Source: Cohnella cholangitidis
Lineage (GTDB): Bacteria > Bacillota > Bacilli > Paenibacillales > Paenibacillaceae
DNA length: 64,000 bases
Assembly (NCBI RefSeq): GCF_014107495.1
Contig: NZ_CP041969.1
Location: 4,637,501-4,701,500, forward strand
Direction: 5' to 3'
Under the pieces are notes generated by a model. The model worked only from the letters and a program-made list of their open reading frames with translations. It did not search any database and was not told the origin of the DNA. The translations under genes and the position numbers were made by a program. Below, piece by piece: positions 52,051 to 60,327 of this stretch. Each line of letters begins with the position of its first letter. Position 1 is the stretch's first letter.

Positions 52051-52599
52051 ATGGCTGTCGTGATTTGTCCGTGGTGTCAAAGCGAGATTATTCAAGAAGA
52101 GGGTCAGGAGCCCGAGAAATATTGTCCGGTATGCGATAATGAACTGGACGGTTACCGCACTTTAAAACTTAGCATCGGCGGCAACGAGGACGATTACGAT
52201 GACGAAGACGAAGATGAAGAGGGAGAGGTTTCCGCGTTATCGTCCGAAGACGAAATCTTGAGCTGGGTGGAAGAAGATTCGTTGTTGGAAACGGACGACG
52301 AGCTACAACTATTCGAAGAGACGGTTGAATCGCTGTTAAACGAACAGGAACTGGTACCCGAATGCCCGCTTTGCCGCGAATATATGATTGAAGCCGGGGA
52401 ACAACGGGTTTCGCCCGAGCAATATCGCCCTAAGGTGACGGAAGCATTGGGCAACGCCGTGCTCGAAGCTCCCTTCTCGATGACGCTGTACGTGTGCCCG
52501 TCTTGCTTTACGACGCAATCCTTCTTGGGCGATGCCCATAGGCATCAGATCGTACGAAGTTTGAGCCAACATTCAACAAGACGCAAAGAGGAGTACTAA
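52051..52599 (+). CDS. hypothetical acidic protein with paired CxxC motifs
   Basis: I do not recognise this 182-residue protein. An N-terminal zinc ribbon (CPWCQSE...YCPVCDNEL) is followed by a strongly acidic linker (EDDYDDEDEDEEGE) and a second half with CPLCREYM and VCPSC, another probable zinc site. It has no membrane segment. It is translated from the same message as the DUF350 protein and the small peptide and ends two bases before cysK. Confidence 0.78.
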   Translation: MAVVICPWCQSEIIQEEGQEPEKYCPVCDNELDGYRTLKLSIGGNEDDYDDEDEDEEGEVSALSSEDEILSWVEEDSLLETDDELQLFEETVESLLNEQELVPECPLCREYMIEAGEQRVSPEQYRPKVTEALGNAVLEAPFSMTLYVCPSCFTTQSFLGDAHRHQIVRSLSQHSTRRKEEY

Positions 52600-52601
52600 G
52601 C

Positions 52602-53518
52602 ATGACTAGAATGGTTCAGTCCGTCATCGAGTTGATCGGGAACACGCCGGCCGTGCAATTGCAAAGGCTGACGGGACCCGAGGACGCGCAAGTTTTCGTT
52701 AAGCTGGAAAAAATGAACCCGAGCGGCAGCGTAAAAGATCGCGCGGCTTCCGGATTGTTGATCGATGCGGAAGCGCGCGGTTTGATCGTTCCCGGAAGCT
52801 TGATCGTGGAACCGACGAGCGGCAATACGGGAATCGGACTAGCTATGTATGCCGCGGCCAAAGGTTATAGGCTAATTCTTGTAATGCCGGACAATATGAC
52901 GGCCGAGCGAATTTCGTTGCTCCGCGCTTACGGAGCGGAAGTCGTACTGACGCCCGCTGCGGAGCGCATGCCGGGCGCCATTGCCAAGGCGCGGCGGATT
53001 ATCGCGGATAATCCCGGCAGTTATATGCCGAATCAGTTCGAGAACAGGCCAATCCGGATATTCATCGAACGACAACGGCTCTAGAAATCTTAGAGCAAAC
53101 GGGCGGGCTCTTGGATGCCTTCGTCGCGACGTCCGGAACCGGCGGCACGATCACGGGAACCGGCGAAGCGCTGAAGGCGAAACTTCCTAACCTGCACGTG
53201 GCGGTAGTCGAACCGGCAGGCTCTCCGGTGTTGTCCGGCGGTCAGCCGGGCGCGCATAAGCTGGTGGGAACGAGTCCGGGATTCGTGCCCCAAATCCTGA
53301 ATACATCCGTGTACGACGAAATCATCCAAGTATCGGACGACGATGCGCTGGAAACGACGAGAAGGCTCGCGAGAACGGAAGGATTATTGGTCGGCCCTTC
53401 TTCGGGAGCCTCAGTCTGGGCGGCGATTCGGATCGCCAAGCGCCTAGGAGCGGGCAAACGGGTGCTTTGCATTGCTCCGGATACGGGAGAACGCTATTTA
53501 AGCATGGATATTTTTTGA
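52602..53518 (+). CDS. cysK: cysteine synthase (O-acetylserine sulfhydrylase), one apparent frameshift
   Basis: This PLP enzyme makes cysteine from O-acetylserine and sulfide. The first part has IGNTPAVQLQ, the Schiff-base lysine in NPSGSVKDRAA and the substrate loop EPTSGNTGIGLA. The frame breaks near 53045, in the family sequence PNQFEN-ANPDIHRTTTALEIL; one added base restores it. The second part has FVATSGTGGTITGTGE and the serine-containing cofactor site VGPSSGASVWAA. The restored length of about 305 residues is normal. I regard this as a sequence error. It may belong to the mutS2-DUF350 transcript. Confidence 0.92.
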
Positions 53519-53529
53519 TCGACCGAGTT

Positions 53530-53563
53530 AAGAAACATCCGCGGCTACGCGGATGTTTCTTTG
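53530..53563 (+). terminator. terminator after cysK
   Basis: AAGAAACATCCGCG pairs perfectly with CGCGGATGTTTCTT over a four-base loop. Confidence 0.9.
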
Positions 53564-53652
53564 TCGTTTTGTTGTCGCGTGCATAACCGGAAGCGCATCA
53601 TGACAGACTACAACCTGATGTCCAAACGATCGTTCAGGAGGGAATTCGGGAT

Positions 53653-53877
53653 ATGGTGCAAGCTATGACTGCTAAGGAATTGGAATACGTCGCCGACTCC
53701 ATGTCTAATGAAGATCTGCTTATCAAGCAATGCGCGGTAGCGGCCGCGACGATGTCGAACGTACAGCTTCAGCAAGTGTTTTCCCATATGGTCGAAGTGC
53801 ACACGCAGCACTACGGGACTTTGCTCAATACGATTCAACAGCATCAATCGATGGCTCCTGCCCAACCTCAATCTTAA
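53653..53877 (+). CDS. small spore-coat-like protein
   Basis: This 74-residue helical protein (MTAKELEYVADSMSNEDLLIKQCAVAAATMSNVQLQQVFSHMVEVHTQHYGTLL) resembles the first half of the CotF ferritin-like coat proteins and is placed before a second CotF-like gene. AGGAGGG is ten bases upstream of ATG 53653. It is probably made in the mother cell during sporulation; no sigma-E or sigma-K promoter could be identified with confidence. Confidence 0.75.
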   Translation: MVQAMTAKELEYVADSMSNEDLLIKQCAVAAATMSNVQLQQVFSHMVEVHTQHYGTLLNTIQQHQSMAPAQPQS

Positions 53878-53889
53878 AGGAGGATGAAC

Positions 53890-54252
53890 ATGTTCAATAA
53901 ACCGGCTCTAACTGACGAGGACGTGGCTTCGGGCATTCTCTCGGATCTTAAGAGGGTGACGAGGGAATTCGCGACGGCGGCTACGGAAAGCGTGTGTCCG
54001 GAAATCCGGCAAATGTTCACGCAAATGCTGAACAACACGCTAACGATGCAAGGCGAGTTGTACACGGCGATGTCGCAAAACAATATGTATAATGCCTCTT
54101 CTCCCGCGCTGAAGCAAGAGCTCGATAAGCAATTAAAGCAATACCAGCAAACGCAGCAAAAAACGTCTCAGTTCGTGCAGCAAGCGCAAACGGCGCAAAG
54201 CCATATTCCCCCGAATCAGGCAAGCAATCCATCGATGCCGGCTTATCAATAA
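53890..54252 (+). CDS. CotF-like spore coat protein
   Basis: This 120-residue protein has the coat F pattern LTDEDVASGILSDLKRVTREFATAATES...EIRQMFTQMLNNTLTMQGELYTAM and a Gln-rich, disordered C terminus. ATG 53890 lies six bases after AAGGAGG, whereas ATG 53884 touches it. The two coat genes are 12 bases apart and end in a strong terminator, so they form a unit. Confidence 0.84.
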   Translation: MFNKPALTDEDVASGILSDLKRVTREFATAATESVCPEIRQMFTQMLNNTLTMQGELYTAMSQNNMYNASSPALKQELDKQLKQYQQTQQKTSQFVQQAQTAQSHIPPNQASNPSMPAYQ

Positions 54253-54285
54253 CGACCGTCAAGGCCGGCGAGCGATCGCGGCTGC

Positions 54286-54325
54286 AATCCCCGGTTGGCA
54301 AACATTGCCGACGCGGGGATTTTTT
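54286..54325 (+). terminator. terminator of the coat-protein operon
   Basis: AATCCCC..TTGGC pairs with GCCGA..GGGGATT and is followed by six T residues. Confidence 0.9.
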
Positions 54326-54347
54326 AGGGGCTTAACCGATTTAACTT

Positions 54348-54375
54348 TTCACACTGCCTGTTTTTGATGTATGAT
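54348..54375 (+). promoter_or_regulatory. promoter of alaR-alaT
   Basis: TTCACA, 16 bases and TATGAT, 26 bases before the regulator start. Confidence 0.6.
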
Positions 54376-54400
54376 GAAGAGTAATTCAGGAGGGATCACG

Positions 54401-54891
54401 ATGAACGAATTCAAATTAAGCATCTTGGATCTGCTCAAGGAAGATGCCCGTTTGTCTGCCGCAACGATCGCTACGATGTTGGGCGCAGAGGAAGCGAGCG
54501 TTTCCGCGCGATCGCGGAGATGGAGCAGGACCATGTCATCGTTAAATACGCTACGGTTATTAACTGGAGCAAGGTTGACGACGAGAAGGTAACGGCGCTT
54601 ATCGAGGTCGAATGCACGCCGGAGAGAGGCCGCGGCTTCGAGAACATCGCGGAACGCATTTACTTGTACCCGGAAGTGAAATCTGTCTATCTGATGTCCG
54701 GCGCCTACGATCTGCTTGTCGAGATCGAAGGGAAGAACCTGAAAGAGGTTGCCTCCTTCGTGAGCAATAAGCTATCTACGATCGAATCGGTTATCGCGAC
54801 GAAGAGCTTTTTCATTCTTAAGAAATACAAACAAGACGGCATTATTTTCGAAGAATTCGAAGACGATCATCGTCTGCTCGTATCTCCATAA
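54401..54891 (+). CDS. alaR: Lrp/AsnC family regulator (AlaR-like), one apparent frameshift
   Basis: The N-terminal HTH reads MNEFKLSILDLLKEDARLSAATIATMLGAEEASVSARI, the C-terminal RAM effector domain VTALIEVECTPERGRGFENIAERIYLYPEVKSVYLMSGAYDLLVEIEG. The frames join near 54509, where one missing base after GCGCG restores SARIAEMEQDHVIVKYATVINW. The restored protein has about 163 residues, normal for the family. AGGAGGG precedes ATG 54401. It is followed 32 bases later by an aminotransferase, the arrangement of B. subtilis alaR-alaT (yugG-yugH), where the regulator activates alanine transaminase. Confidence 0.9.
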
Positions 54892-54923
54892 ATTCGCAGT
54901 CCATCGTAAAGGAAGAATGCCCC

Positions 54924-56153
54924 ATGATAAAAGATGAGGAAAAGCCGCAAATCCAGCAGATCGAGCGTCCACGGAGCGGCGGAATGCAACAATATCTTGC
55001 CGCGCACGCGCGCGCGATCCCGCCTTCGGGAATTCGGCGGTTCTTTGATCTGGTTAGCGCCAGCAAAGATAAAGACATCATCACGCTCGGGGTTGGCGAA
55101 CCGGACTTCGTAACCCCATGGCGGGTGAGGGACGCCGCGGTATATTCTCTTGAAAAAGGGAAGACGCAATATTCGCCGAACGCGGGACTGTTTGAGTTGC
55201 GCGAAGCGATCGGACAATACTTATACAATCAATTCCATTTGACCTATGATCCCGCTAAGGAAATGATCGTAACGGTAGGAGGCAGCGAAGGGATCGATTT
55301 GGCGCTTCGCGCGCTTATCGAGCCGGGCGATGAAATTCTCGTGCCCGAGCCTTGCTACATTTCTTACTCGCCGATCACATCGTTAAGCGGCGGGGTAGCG
55401 GTAGGAATCGAGACTTTCGCCGAGAACCAGTTCAAGCTCACTCCGGAGAGCTTGCGAGCGGCCATCACGCCAAAGTCGAAAATTCTCGTATTGTGTTATC
55501 CGAGCAACCCGACCGGCGCGATCATGACTTACGAAGAGATGCTGCCGATCGCCAAGATCGTAGAAGAGAACGATCTGATCGTCATTTCCGACGAGATCTA
55601 CGCGGAACTGACGTTTAACGGCACCCATGCCAGCTTCGCGTCGTTGCCCGGCATGAAGGATCGCACGATTCTCGTCAGCGGTTTTTCCAAAGCGTTCGCG
55701 ATGACCGGCTGGCGCATGGGCTATGCGTGCGGTCATCCCGATTTGATTAGCGCGATGCTCAAAATTCACCAGTATACGATCATGTGCGCGCCGACGATGG
55801 GGCAAGTCGCTGCATTGGAAGCTTTAACCAAAGGCGGTCTGGAAGAGAAGGATCGCATGATGGAGTCGTATAACCAAAGACGTCGTCTCGTCGTTCAAGG
55901 GTTCCGCGAGATGGGGCTGGAATGCCACGAGCCGCAAGGCGCGTTCTATGCGTTTCCTTCCGTCCGTTCAACGGGATTAACCTCCGAGCAGTTCGCGGAA
56001 AGATTGCTGCTCGATGCTAAGGTCGCCGCCGTTCCGGGACACGTCTTCGGCAAAGGCGGCGAAGGATTCCTCCGTTGCTGCTATGCAACGTCGGTTTCCC
56101 AGCTAACGGAAGCGCTGGAACGAATCCATTCGTTTTTGAGAACCTTGGAATAA
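54924..56153 (+). CDS. alaT: alanine transaminase-like class I aminotransferase
   Basis: This 409-residue fold-type I aminotransferase contains ITLGVGEPDFVTPWRVRDAA, YSPNAGLFELREAI, the cofactor region TVGGSEGIDLALRA, NPTGAIMT, VISDEIYAEL and the Schiff-base lysine in VSGFSKAFAMTGWRMGY. The Lrp neighbour and similarity to YugH point to alanine synthesis from pyruvate and glutamate. ATG 54924 is near AAAGGAAG. It ends before an AT-rich promoter region. Confidence 0.88.
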   Translation: MIKDEEKPQIQQIERPRSGGMQQYLAAHARAIPPSGIRRFFDLVSASKDKDIITLGVGEPDFVTPWRVRDAAVYSLEKGKTQYSPNAGLFELREAIGQYLYNQFHLTYDPAKEMIVTVGGSEGIDLALRALIEPGDEILVPEPCYISYSPITSLSGGVAVGIETFAENQFKLTPESLRAAITPKSKILVLCYPSNPTGAIMTYEEMLPIAKIVEENDLIVISDEIYAELTFNGTHASFASLPGMKDRTILVSGFSKAFAMTGWRMGYACGHPDLISAMLKIHQYTIMCAPTMGQVAALEALTKGGLEEKDRMMESYNQRRRLVVQGFREMGLECHEPQGAFYAFPSVRSTGLTSEQFAERLLLDAKVAAVPGHVFGKGGEGFLRCCYATSVSQLTEALERIHSFLRTLE

Positions 56154-56199
56154 TAATTCCAATTTTTCAAAAATGGTGTTCATTTTAATTGTGTTTTGC

Positions 56200-56205
56200 T
56201 ATAAT
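56200..56205 (+). promoter_or_regulatory. -10 element before the Spo0E-like gene
   Basis: A TATAAT in an AT-rich stretch (56155-56210), without a clear -35. AT-rich promoters of sporulation inhibitors are often AbrB or Spo0A targets, which cannot be shown here. Confidence 0.5.
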
Positions 56206-56263
56206 AACCATGGTTTTCAACCCGCCGAGAATCGATTTTTCGTCATGAGAAGGGGGAATGTAC

Positions 56264-56515
56264 ATGGCTGCGGCAGAACATAATTCCATATCTATGTCGT
56301 CTTTACACGCCGATGCATCCATCATTTCTCATTACCCGAACGGGGTGGCGGATTTAGTGGAAGAGATCGATAGATTGCGCAAGGCAATGACGGAAACATT
56401 CCTGCAAGAGCACTCCTTAATCGCCGATTCAGTCATGGAGCTTAGCCGCCAACTGGATCTTAAAATTAACGAATATATGAAACAAGTACTCTTGAGTCGG
56501 GAGGGGGTTCGGTGA
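56264..56515 (+). CDS. Spo0E-family aspartyl-phosphate phosphatase
   Basis: This 83-residue protein contains the Spo0E signature in LVEEIDRLRKAMTETFLQEHSLIADSVMELSRQLDLKINEYM, where SRQLD corresponds to the SQELD motif. Such proteins dephosphorylate Spo0A and delay sporulation. An N-terminal extension of about 25 residues precedes the domain. ATG 56264 follows AAGGGGG by eight bases; ATG 56258 is too close. Confidence 0.85.
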   Translation: MAAAEHNSISMSSLHADASIISHYPNGVADLVEEIDRLRKAMTETFLQEHSLIADSVMELSRQLDLKINEYMKQVLLSREGVR

Positions 56516-56605
56516 TTCGTTCGCCGGCCTCTTTTTTTCGCTTTAGGGGGCAATTGCGTTTGTGCTATAGTTAGCATACGTAAGGAAAGGGAGGGGGGCA
56601 CGTCC

Positions 56606-57217
56606 ATGCGATGGTTAATCACCGGAGGAATCGGCGCCGGCAAATCGGCGTTCGCGGAAGAATTGGCTATGACCGTGGGCCATGAAGGCATATGGCTGTC
56701 GTGCCCCCCTTTTCCGGATCGGGCTTCGGGGTATGGACCTGGACCTATGGAGGAAAGAAAAGGAATTCGTTCGGTGTTTCCATGGACGTATTCGGACGCT
56801 GACGAGACTTTGGCGAATAAACTGAACGCGATCAACCTGGAATCGAACTTTTTCCGGGCGGACCGTCGCGTAATCGTAGTGGACGGTTTATCCGGCTGGC
56901 TGCGCGGATTGTACCGCAGGGTCGAGCCGGAGTCGCCGAACGCGGATGATCGAATCGATGAGGAATGGCAAGCCGTATTAGCGGCCATTCTTTCCTTCGA
57001 AGGGAAAGTCATCGTCGTCACGGAAGAAGCGGCGTCGGGTTTATCGATGAGCCCGCGGGATACGGAATATGCCTATCGATTAGCTGCCGCGAACCGCGCG
57101 TTGTTGGACGGGAGCGCGATCTTATATCGCATGACGGCAGGAATGGCTACGGAAGTAAAAGGTTATCGATTGAAACGGGGGCTTACAGGAGATGAAAATC
57201 TATACTCGAACCGGTGA
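56606..57217 (+). CDS. CobU-like adenosylcobinamide kinase/guanylyltransferase (divergent)
   Basis: This 203-residue P-loop protein has Walker A GGIGAGKSAFAEELA at the N terminus and VVDGLSGWL, then VVTEEAASGLSMSPRDTEYAYRLAAANRALLDGSAILYRMTAGMATEVKG, matching the C-terminal half of CobU, which activates cobinamide with GTP. The middle part, including the usual guanylylated His region, is divergent, so activity should not be assumed. It overlaps the adenosyltransferase gene by 26 bases, which supports a cobalamin role. Confidence 0.76.
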   Translation: MRWLITGGIGAGKSAFAEELAMTVGHEGIWLSCPPFPDRASGYGPGPMEERKGIRSVFPWTYSDADETLANKLNAINLESNFFRADRRVIVVDGLSGWLRGLYRRVEPESPNADDRIDEEWQAVLAAILSFEGKVIVVTEEAASGLSMSPRDTEYAYRLAAANRALLDGSAILYRMTAGMATEVKGYRLKRGLTGDENLYSNR

Positions 57218-57770
57218 CGAGGGCAAAACATCGGTCATCGGCGGACGCGTAAAGAAGGACGACACGCGAGTGGAAGCCTACGGGACGATCGACGAATTAA
57301 ACAGCTTCGTCGGGCAGGCGGCATCCGTATTGGCGAGAGAAACGACAGCGAATTGGGAAGATCTACTGGAACGTCTTACACTCATTCAGCATGAATTGTT
57401 CGATTGCGGTTCGGATCTCTGCTATGCGAACCCGGAGCCGGAAAAGATGAAAGTTACGCCGTCCATGACGGAACGCCTGGAGGGCTGGATCGATCACTAC
57501 GAAGCTCAGACGCCTCCGATTACGAAGTTCATCTTACCGGGAGGCGGCGAAGCCGCTTCCTTGCTGCATGTGTGCCGGACCGTATGCCGACGAGCGGAGA
57601 GAAGGGTCGTTACCTTGGCTGAAGAGCAGCCTTGCCCGGATGAGGTTCGCAAATATTTGAACCGGCTATCGGATTTTTTCTTTACCGTCGCGCGGGCAGC
57701 GAATGCCCGCCTTGGGCTTCTTGACGTCGAGTATGAACGCGGCGCGCCCGTGTTTCGCCGGAGGTCTTGA
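57192..57770 (+). CDS. ATP:cob(I)alamin adenosyltransferase, PduO type
   Basis: This 192-residue enzyme attaches the adenosyl group to cobalamin. Typical are MKIYTRTGDEGKTSVIGGRVKKDD with the ATP-binding loop, RVEAYGTIDELNSFVG, the C-terminal FILPGGGEAASLLHVCRTVCRRAERRVV and YLNRLSDFFFTVARAAN. AGGAG lies just before ATG 57192, inside the end of the CobU-like gene. Its product is the ligand class sensed by the riboswitch before metE. Confidence 0.93.
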   Translation: MKIYTRTGDEGKTSVIGGRVKKDDTRVEAYGTIDELNSFVGQAASVLARETTANWEDLLERLTLIQHELFDCGSDLCYANPEPEKMKVTPSMTERLEGWIDHYEAQTPPITKFILPGGGEAASLLHVCRTVCRRAERRVVTLAEEQPCPDEVRKYLNRLSDFFFTVARAANARLGLLDVEYERGAPVFRRRS

Positions 57771-57773
57771 TTC

Positions 57774-58736
57774 ATGACGACAGAGAACGAATATTACGCT
57801 CCGATCGAATACGTCGCCACCGCGTCCGACCAAGGACGAAGGCTGCGGGACGTCCTGCGCAAGCGGATCGGGATTTCGCGTCGTCTCATGGTTAAATTAA
57901 AAACTTCCGACGAAGGCTTATCCGTGAACGGACAGAAGGTGTGGCCGAACCATACCATCTCCGAGGGAGACGTGATCAGCCTTCGCATGGAAGCGGAACA
58001 ATCGGAGACAATTCTCCCGCAACCGATGGAGTTGAATATCGTATTCGAGGATGACCATCTCCTCGTGTTGAACAAACCCGCCGGCATTATCGTACATCCG
58101 ACGACGGGGCACTATCTCCATACGCTGGCCAACGGAGTCATGCACTATTGGCACGAGCGCGGGGAACGAATCCGATTTCGCCCCGTCCACCGCTTGGACG
58201 AGCATACTTCCGGCTTGGTCGTCATCGCCAAACATCCGCTCGCGCAGCAGCAACTGTCCGCCCAGATGATGGAAGGTACGGTAACGAAGGAGTATCGGAC
58301 ATTCGTCTACGGCCTGCCGCCCGCATCCGAAGGAGAGATTAACGCGCCGATCGGCAGGCAGACGGAGGATCCGCATCGTCGCGTCGTTCGGGAGGACGGG
58401 CAGCCTTCTCTCACGTTCTATCACGTAACGCGAACTTACGGCGATCAGGCATGCGCGGTCGACATTCGCTTGGGAACGGGGAGAACGCATCAGATCAGGG
58501 TGCATATGACCTCGATCGGCTGTCCGATTATCGGAGACAGCTATTATTCGGTCGAGAAGTGGCAGGAGACGGAGCTTGCGGCGAGGTTGTCGGAGGTTAT
58601 TACCCGGCAAGCGCTTCATGCCGCCCGTCTAGGTTTCAAGCATCCGGTAACCGGCGAACCTATGGAGCTGGAGGCGGAACTGCCCGAAGACATGAAGAGG
58701 CTGGAGCAAGAGTTAAATAAGCTAGTGGATCAATAA
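57774..58736 (+). CDS. RluA-family pseudouridine synthase
   Basis: This 320-residue enzyme isomerises uridines in rRNA or tRNA. An S4-like N-terminal domain (RLRDVLRKRIGISRRLMVKLK) is followed by the catalytic domain: VLNKPAGIIVHPT, the catalytic Asp in RPVHRLDEHTSGLVVIAKH, VTKEYRTFVYG, GTGRTHQIRVHM and HAARLGFKHPVTGE. It begins three bases after the adenosyltransferase stop. The exact target is not predictable; RluD-like or YlyB-like specificity is possible. Confidence 0.93.
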   Translation: MTTENEYYAPIEYVATASDQGRRLRDVLRKRIGISRRLMVKLKTSDEGLSVNGQKVWPNHTISEGDVISLRMEAEQSETILPQPMELNIVFEDDHLLVLNKPAGIIVHPTTGHYLHTLANGVMHYWHERGERIRFRPVHRLDEHTSGLVVIAKHPLAQQQLSAQMMEGTVTKEYRTFVYGLPPASEGEINAPIGRQTEDPHRRVVREDGQPSLTFYHVTRTYGDQACAVDIRLGTGRTHQIRVHMTSIGCPIIGDSYYSVEKWQETELAARLSEVITRQALHAARLGFKHPVTGEPMELEAELPEDMKRLEQELNKLVDQ

Positions 58737-58755
58737 CCAAAGGAGTTTGTTGGAC

Positions 58756-59124
58756 GTGGCCGAACGCTTAAAGATCTATCATTTGCCGACCTGCAGCACC
58801 TGCAAGAGCGCTATTAAAGCTTTGAAACAGCAGGGTTACGAACTGGAACAGCAAGATATCAAGACGACTCCTCCTACCGCGGAAGAACTGAAACAACTCA
58901 TTGCCAAGAGCGGCTTGCCGATCGGAAAATGGTTTAACGTCTCCGGCGAGGTATATCGCGAAATGGGATTAAAAGATATATTGCCGGGCATGTCCGAAGA
59001 AGAGAAAATCGATCTTCTTGCTTCCAACGGCATGCTGATCAAAAGACCGATCGTCACGAACGGAACCAAAGTATCCATTGGTTTCCGGGAGCAAGATTTC
59101 GGTCCGATGTGGTACGTTTTATGA
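58756..59124 (+). CDS. ArsC/Spx-fold protein, YusI-like
   Basis: This 122-residue thioredoxin-fold protein has LKIYHLPTCSTCKSAIKALKQQGY, SGLPIGKWFNVSGEVYREMGLKD, GMSEEEKIDLLASNGMLIKRPIVT and VSIGFREQDF, a close match in pattern to Bacillus YusI. The CSTC motif gives a possible redox disulfide. It lacks the Spx residues for RNA polymerase binding as far as I can judge. GTG 58756 is ten bases after AGGAG; TTG 58747 and 58750 are alternatives. The stop overlaps the next start (ATGA). Confidence 0.88.
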   Translation: MAERLKIYHLPTCSTCKSAIKALKQQGYELEQQDIKTTPPTAEELKQLIAKSGLPIGKWFNVSGEVYREMGLKDILPGMSEEEKIDLLASNGMLIKRPIVTNGTKVSIGFREQDFGPMWYVL

Positions 59125-60311
59125 AGAAGTTTCAATTTCGGTCCGATCGCCTTGATCGGTTGGGCTCCGCGATATTCGCGGAAGTGGCGGAGTGGAAACG
59201 GGTAGCGCGCGACAAAGGCCTATCCGTCATTAATTTGGATATCGGCAGTCCCGATCGGCCTCCGGAGGAGCAATTGCGGTCGGTGCTGGCGGCTGCAAGC
59301 CTCCGATCGGATACGTATCGGTATCCGGGCACGGAAGGAACGTTGGCGTTCCGGGAAACGGTCGCGAAGTGGTTCGAGCATCGTTTCCGGGTGAGCTTGG
59401 ATCCCCATGCGGAAGTGCTGTCTTTAATGGGAACGCAAGACGGGCTTGCCCATTTACCGCTGGCCGTAAGCAACCCGGGCGATGCGGCGTTGCTTCCTGA
59501 TCCCGGTTATCCGGTTTACGGAGCGGGACTCGCGGTCGCCGGCGTCGAGGCGATTCCATTGCCTCTTCTCGAAGAGAACGGATATTTGCCCGATTTCGAG
59601 GCTATACCGCAGGCGACGTGGGATAAGATCAAATTCATGATTTTGAATTACCCGAGCAATCCCTTGTCGGCGACGGCAGACTTGGCGTTCTTCGAACGCG
59701 CCGTACATACGGCGAAGAAGCATGGCGTTCTGCTCGTCCACGATAATGCATACAGCGAAATGGCATTCGACGGCTTGCGTCCGCCAAGCGTTCTCGAAAT
59801 TCCCGGCGCAATCGATATCGCGATCGAGTTTCATTCCGTCTCGAAATCGTACCATTTGGCAGGAACGCGGCTTGGTTTCGCGGTAGGCAACCGCGACGCG
59901 TTAGCCTCCTTGCGGGCGTTGAAAAACAATATCGATTTCGGCGTATTCTTGGGGAGTCAGGAAGCGGGCATTGCCGCGTTGGAAATGGATATTCGCGATC
60001 CTAAGCCGATTGCGGGCTTGTATGAAGGACGCAGAGACGTATTCGTTCAAGCGCTGCGTGAGCAAGGCTGGAACGTCCCTTCGCCTAGAGCGACGATGTT
60101 TCTGTGGGCGCGCGTCCCGGAAGGTTGGTCGTCGCGGACGTTCTCCCAGGCGTTGCTCACTTCGACGGGAGTGGCTTCCATTCCGGGCAACGCGTTCGGC
60201 GAACGCGGGGAAGGTTACGTGAGATTGGCTCTAGTCGAGCCCGAAAAGATGTTGTTGGAAGCGGCGGTACGTATTGGCGCGTTCATCCGAACCGCGCGAC
60301 CGGAGAGATGA
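59121..60311 (+). CDS. class I aminotransferase, LL-diaminopimelate aminotransferase-like
   Basis: This 396-residue PLP enzyme has INLDIGSPDRPPEE, YPGTEGTLAFRETVAKWF, SLMGTQDGLAHL, DPGYPVYGAG, LNYPSNPLSATA, VHDNAYSEMAFDG and the lysine site HSVSKSYHLAGTRLGFAVG. These fit the DapL / AspC-like class closely related to MalY and LL-DAP aminotransferases. The start ATG 59121 overlaps the YusI-like stop, so the two are coupled. The real substrate is open. Confidence 0.86.
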   Translation: MKKFQFRSDRLDRLGSAIFAEVAEWKRVARDKGLSVINLDIGSPDRPPEEQLRSVLAAASLRSDTYRYPGTEGTLAFRETVAKWFEHRFRVSLDPHAEVLSLMGTQDGLAHLPLAVSNPGDAALLPDPGYPVYGAGLAVAGVEAIPLPLLEENGYLPDFEAIPQATWDKIKFMILNYPSNPLSATADLAFFERAVHTAKKHGVLLVHDNAYSEMAFDGLRPPSVLEIPGAIDIAIEFHSVSKSYHLAGTRLGFAVGNRDALASLRALKNNIDFGVFLGSQEAGIAALEMDIRDPKPIAGLYEGRRDVFVQALREQGWNVPSPRATMFLWARVPEGWSSRTFSQALLTSTGVASIPGNAFGERGEGYVRLALVEPEKMLLEAAVRIGAFIRTARPER

Positions 60312-60327
60312 GGGGGAGTACGAAGCG

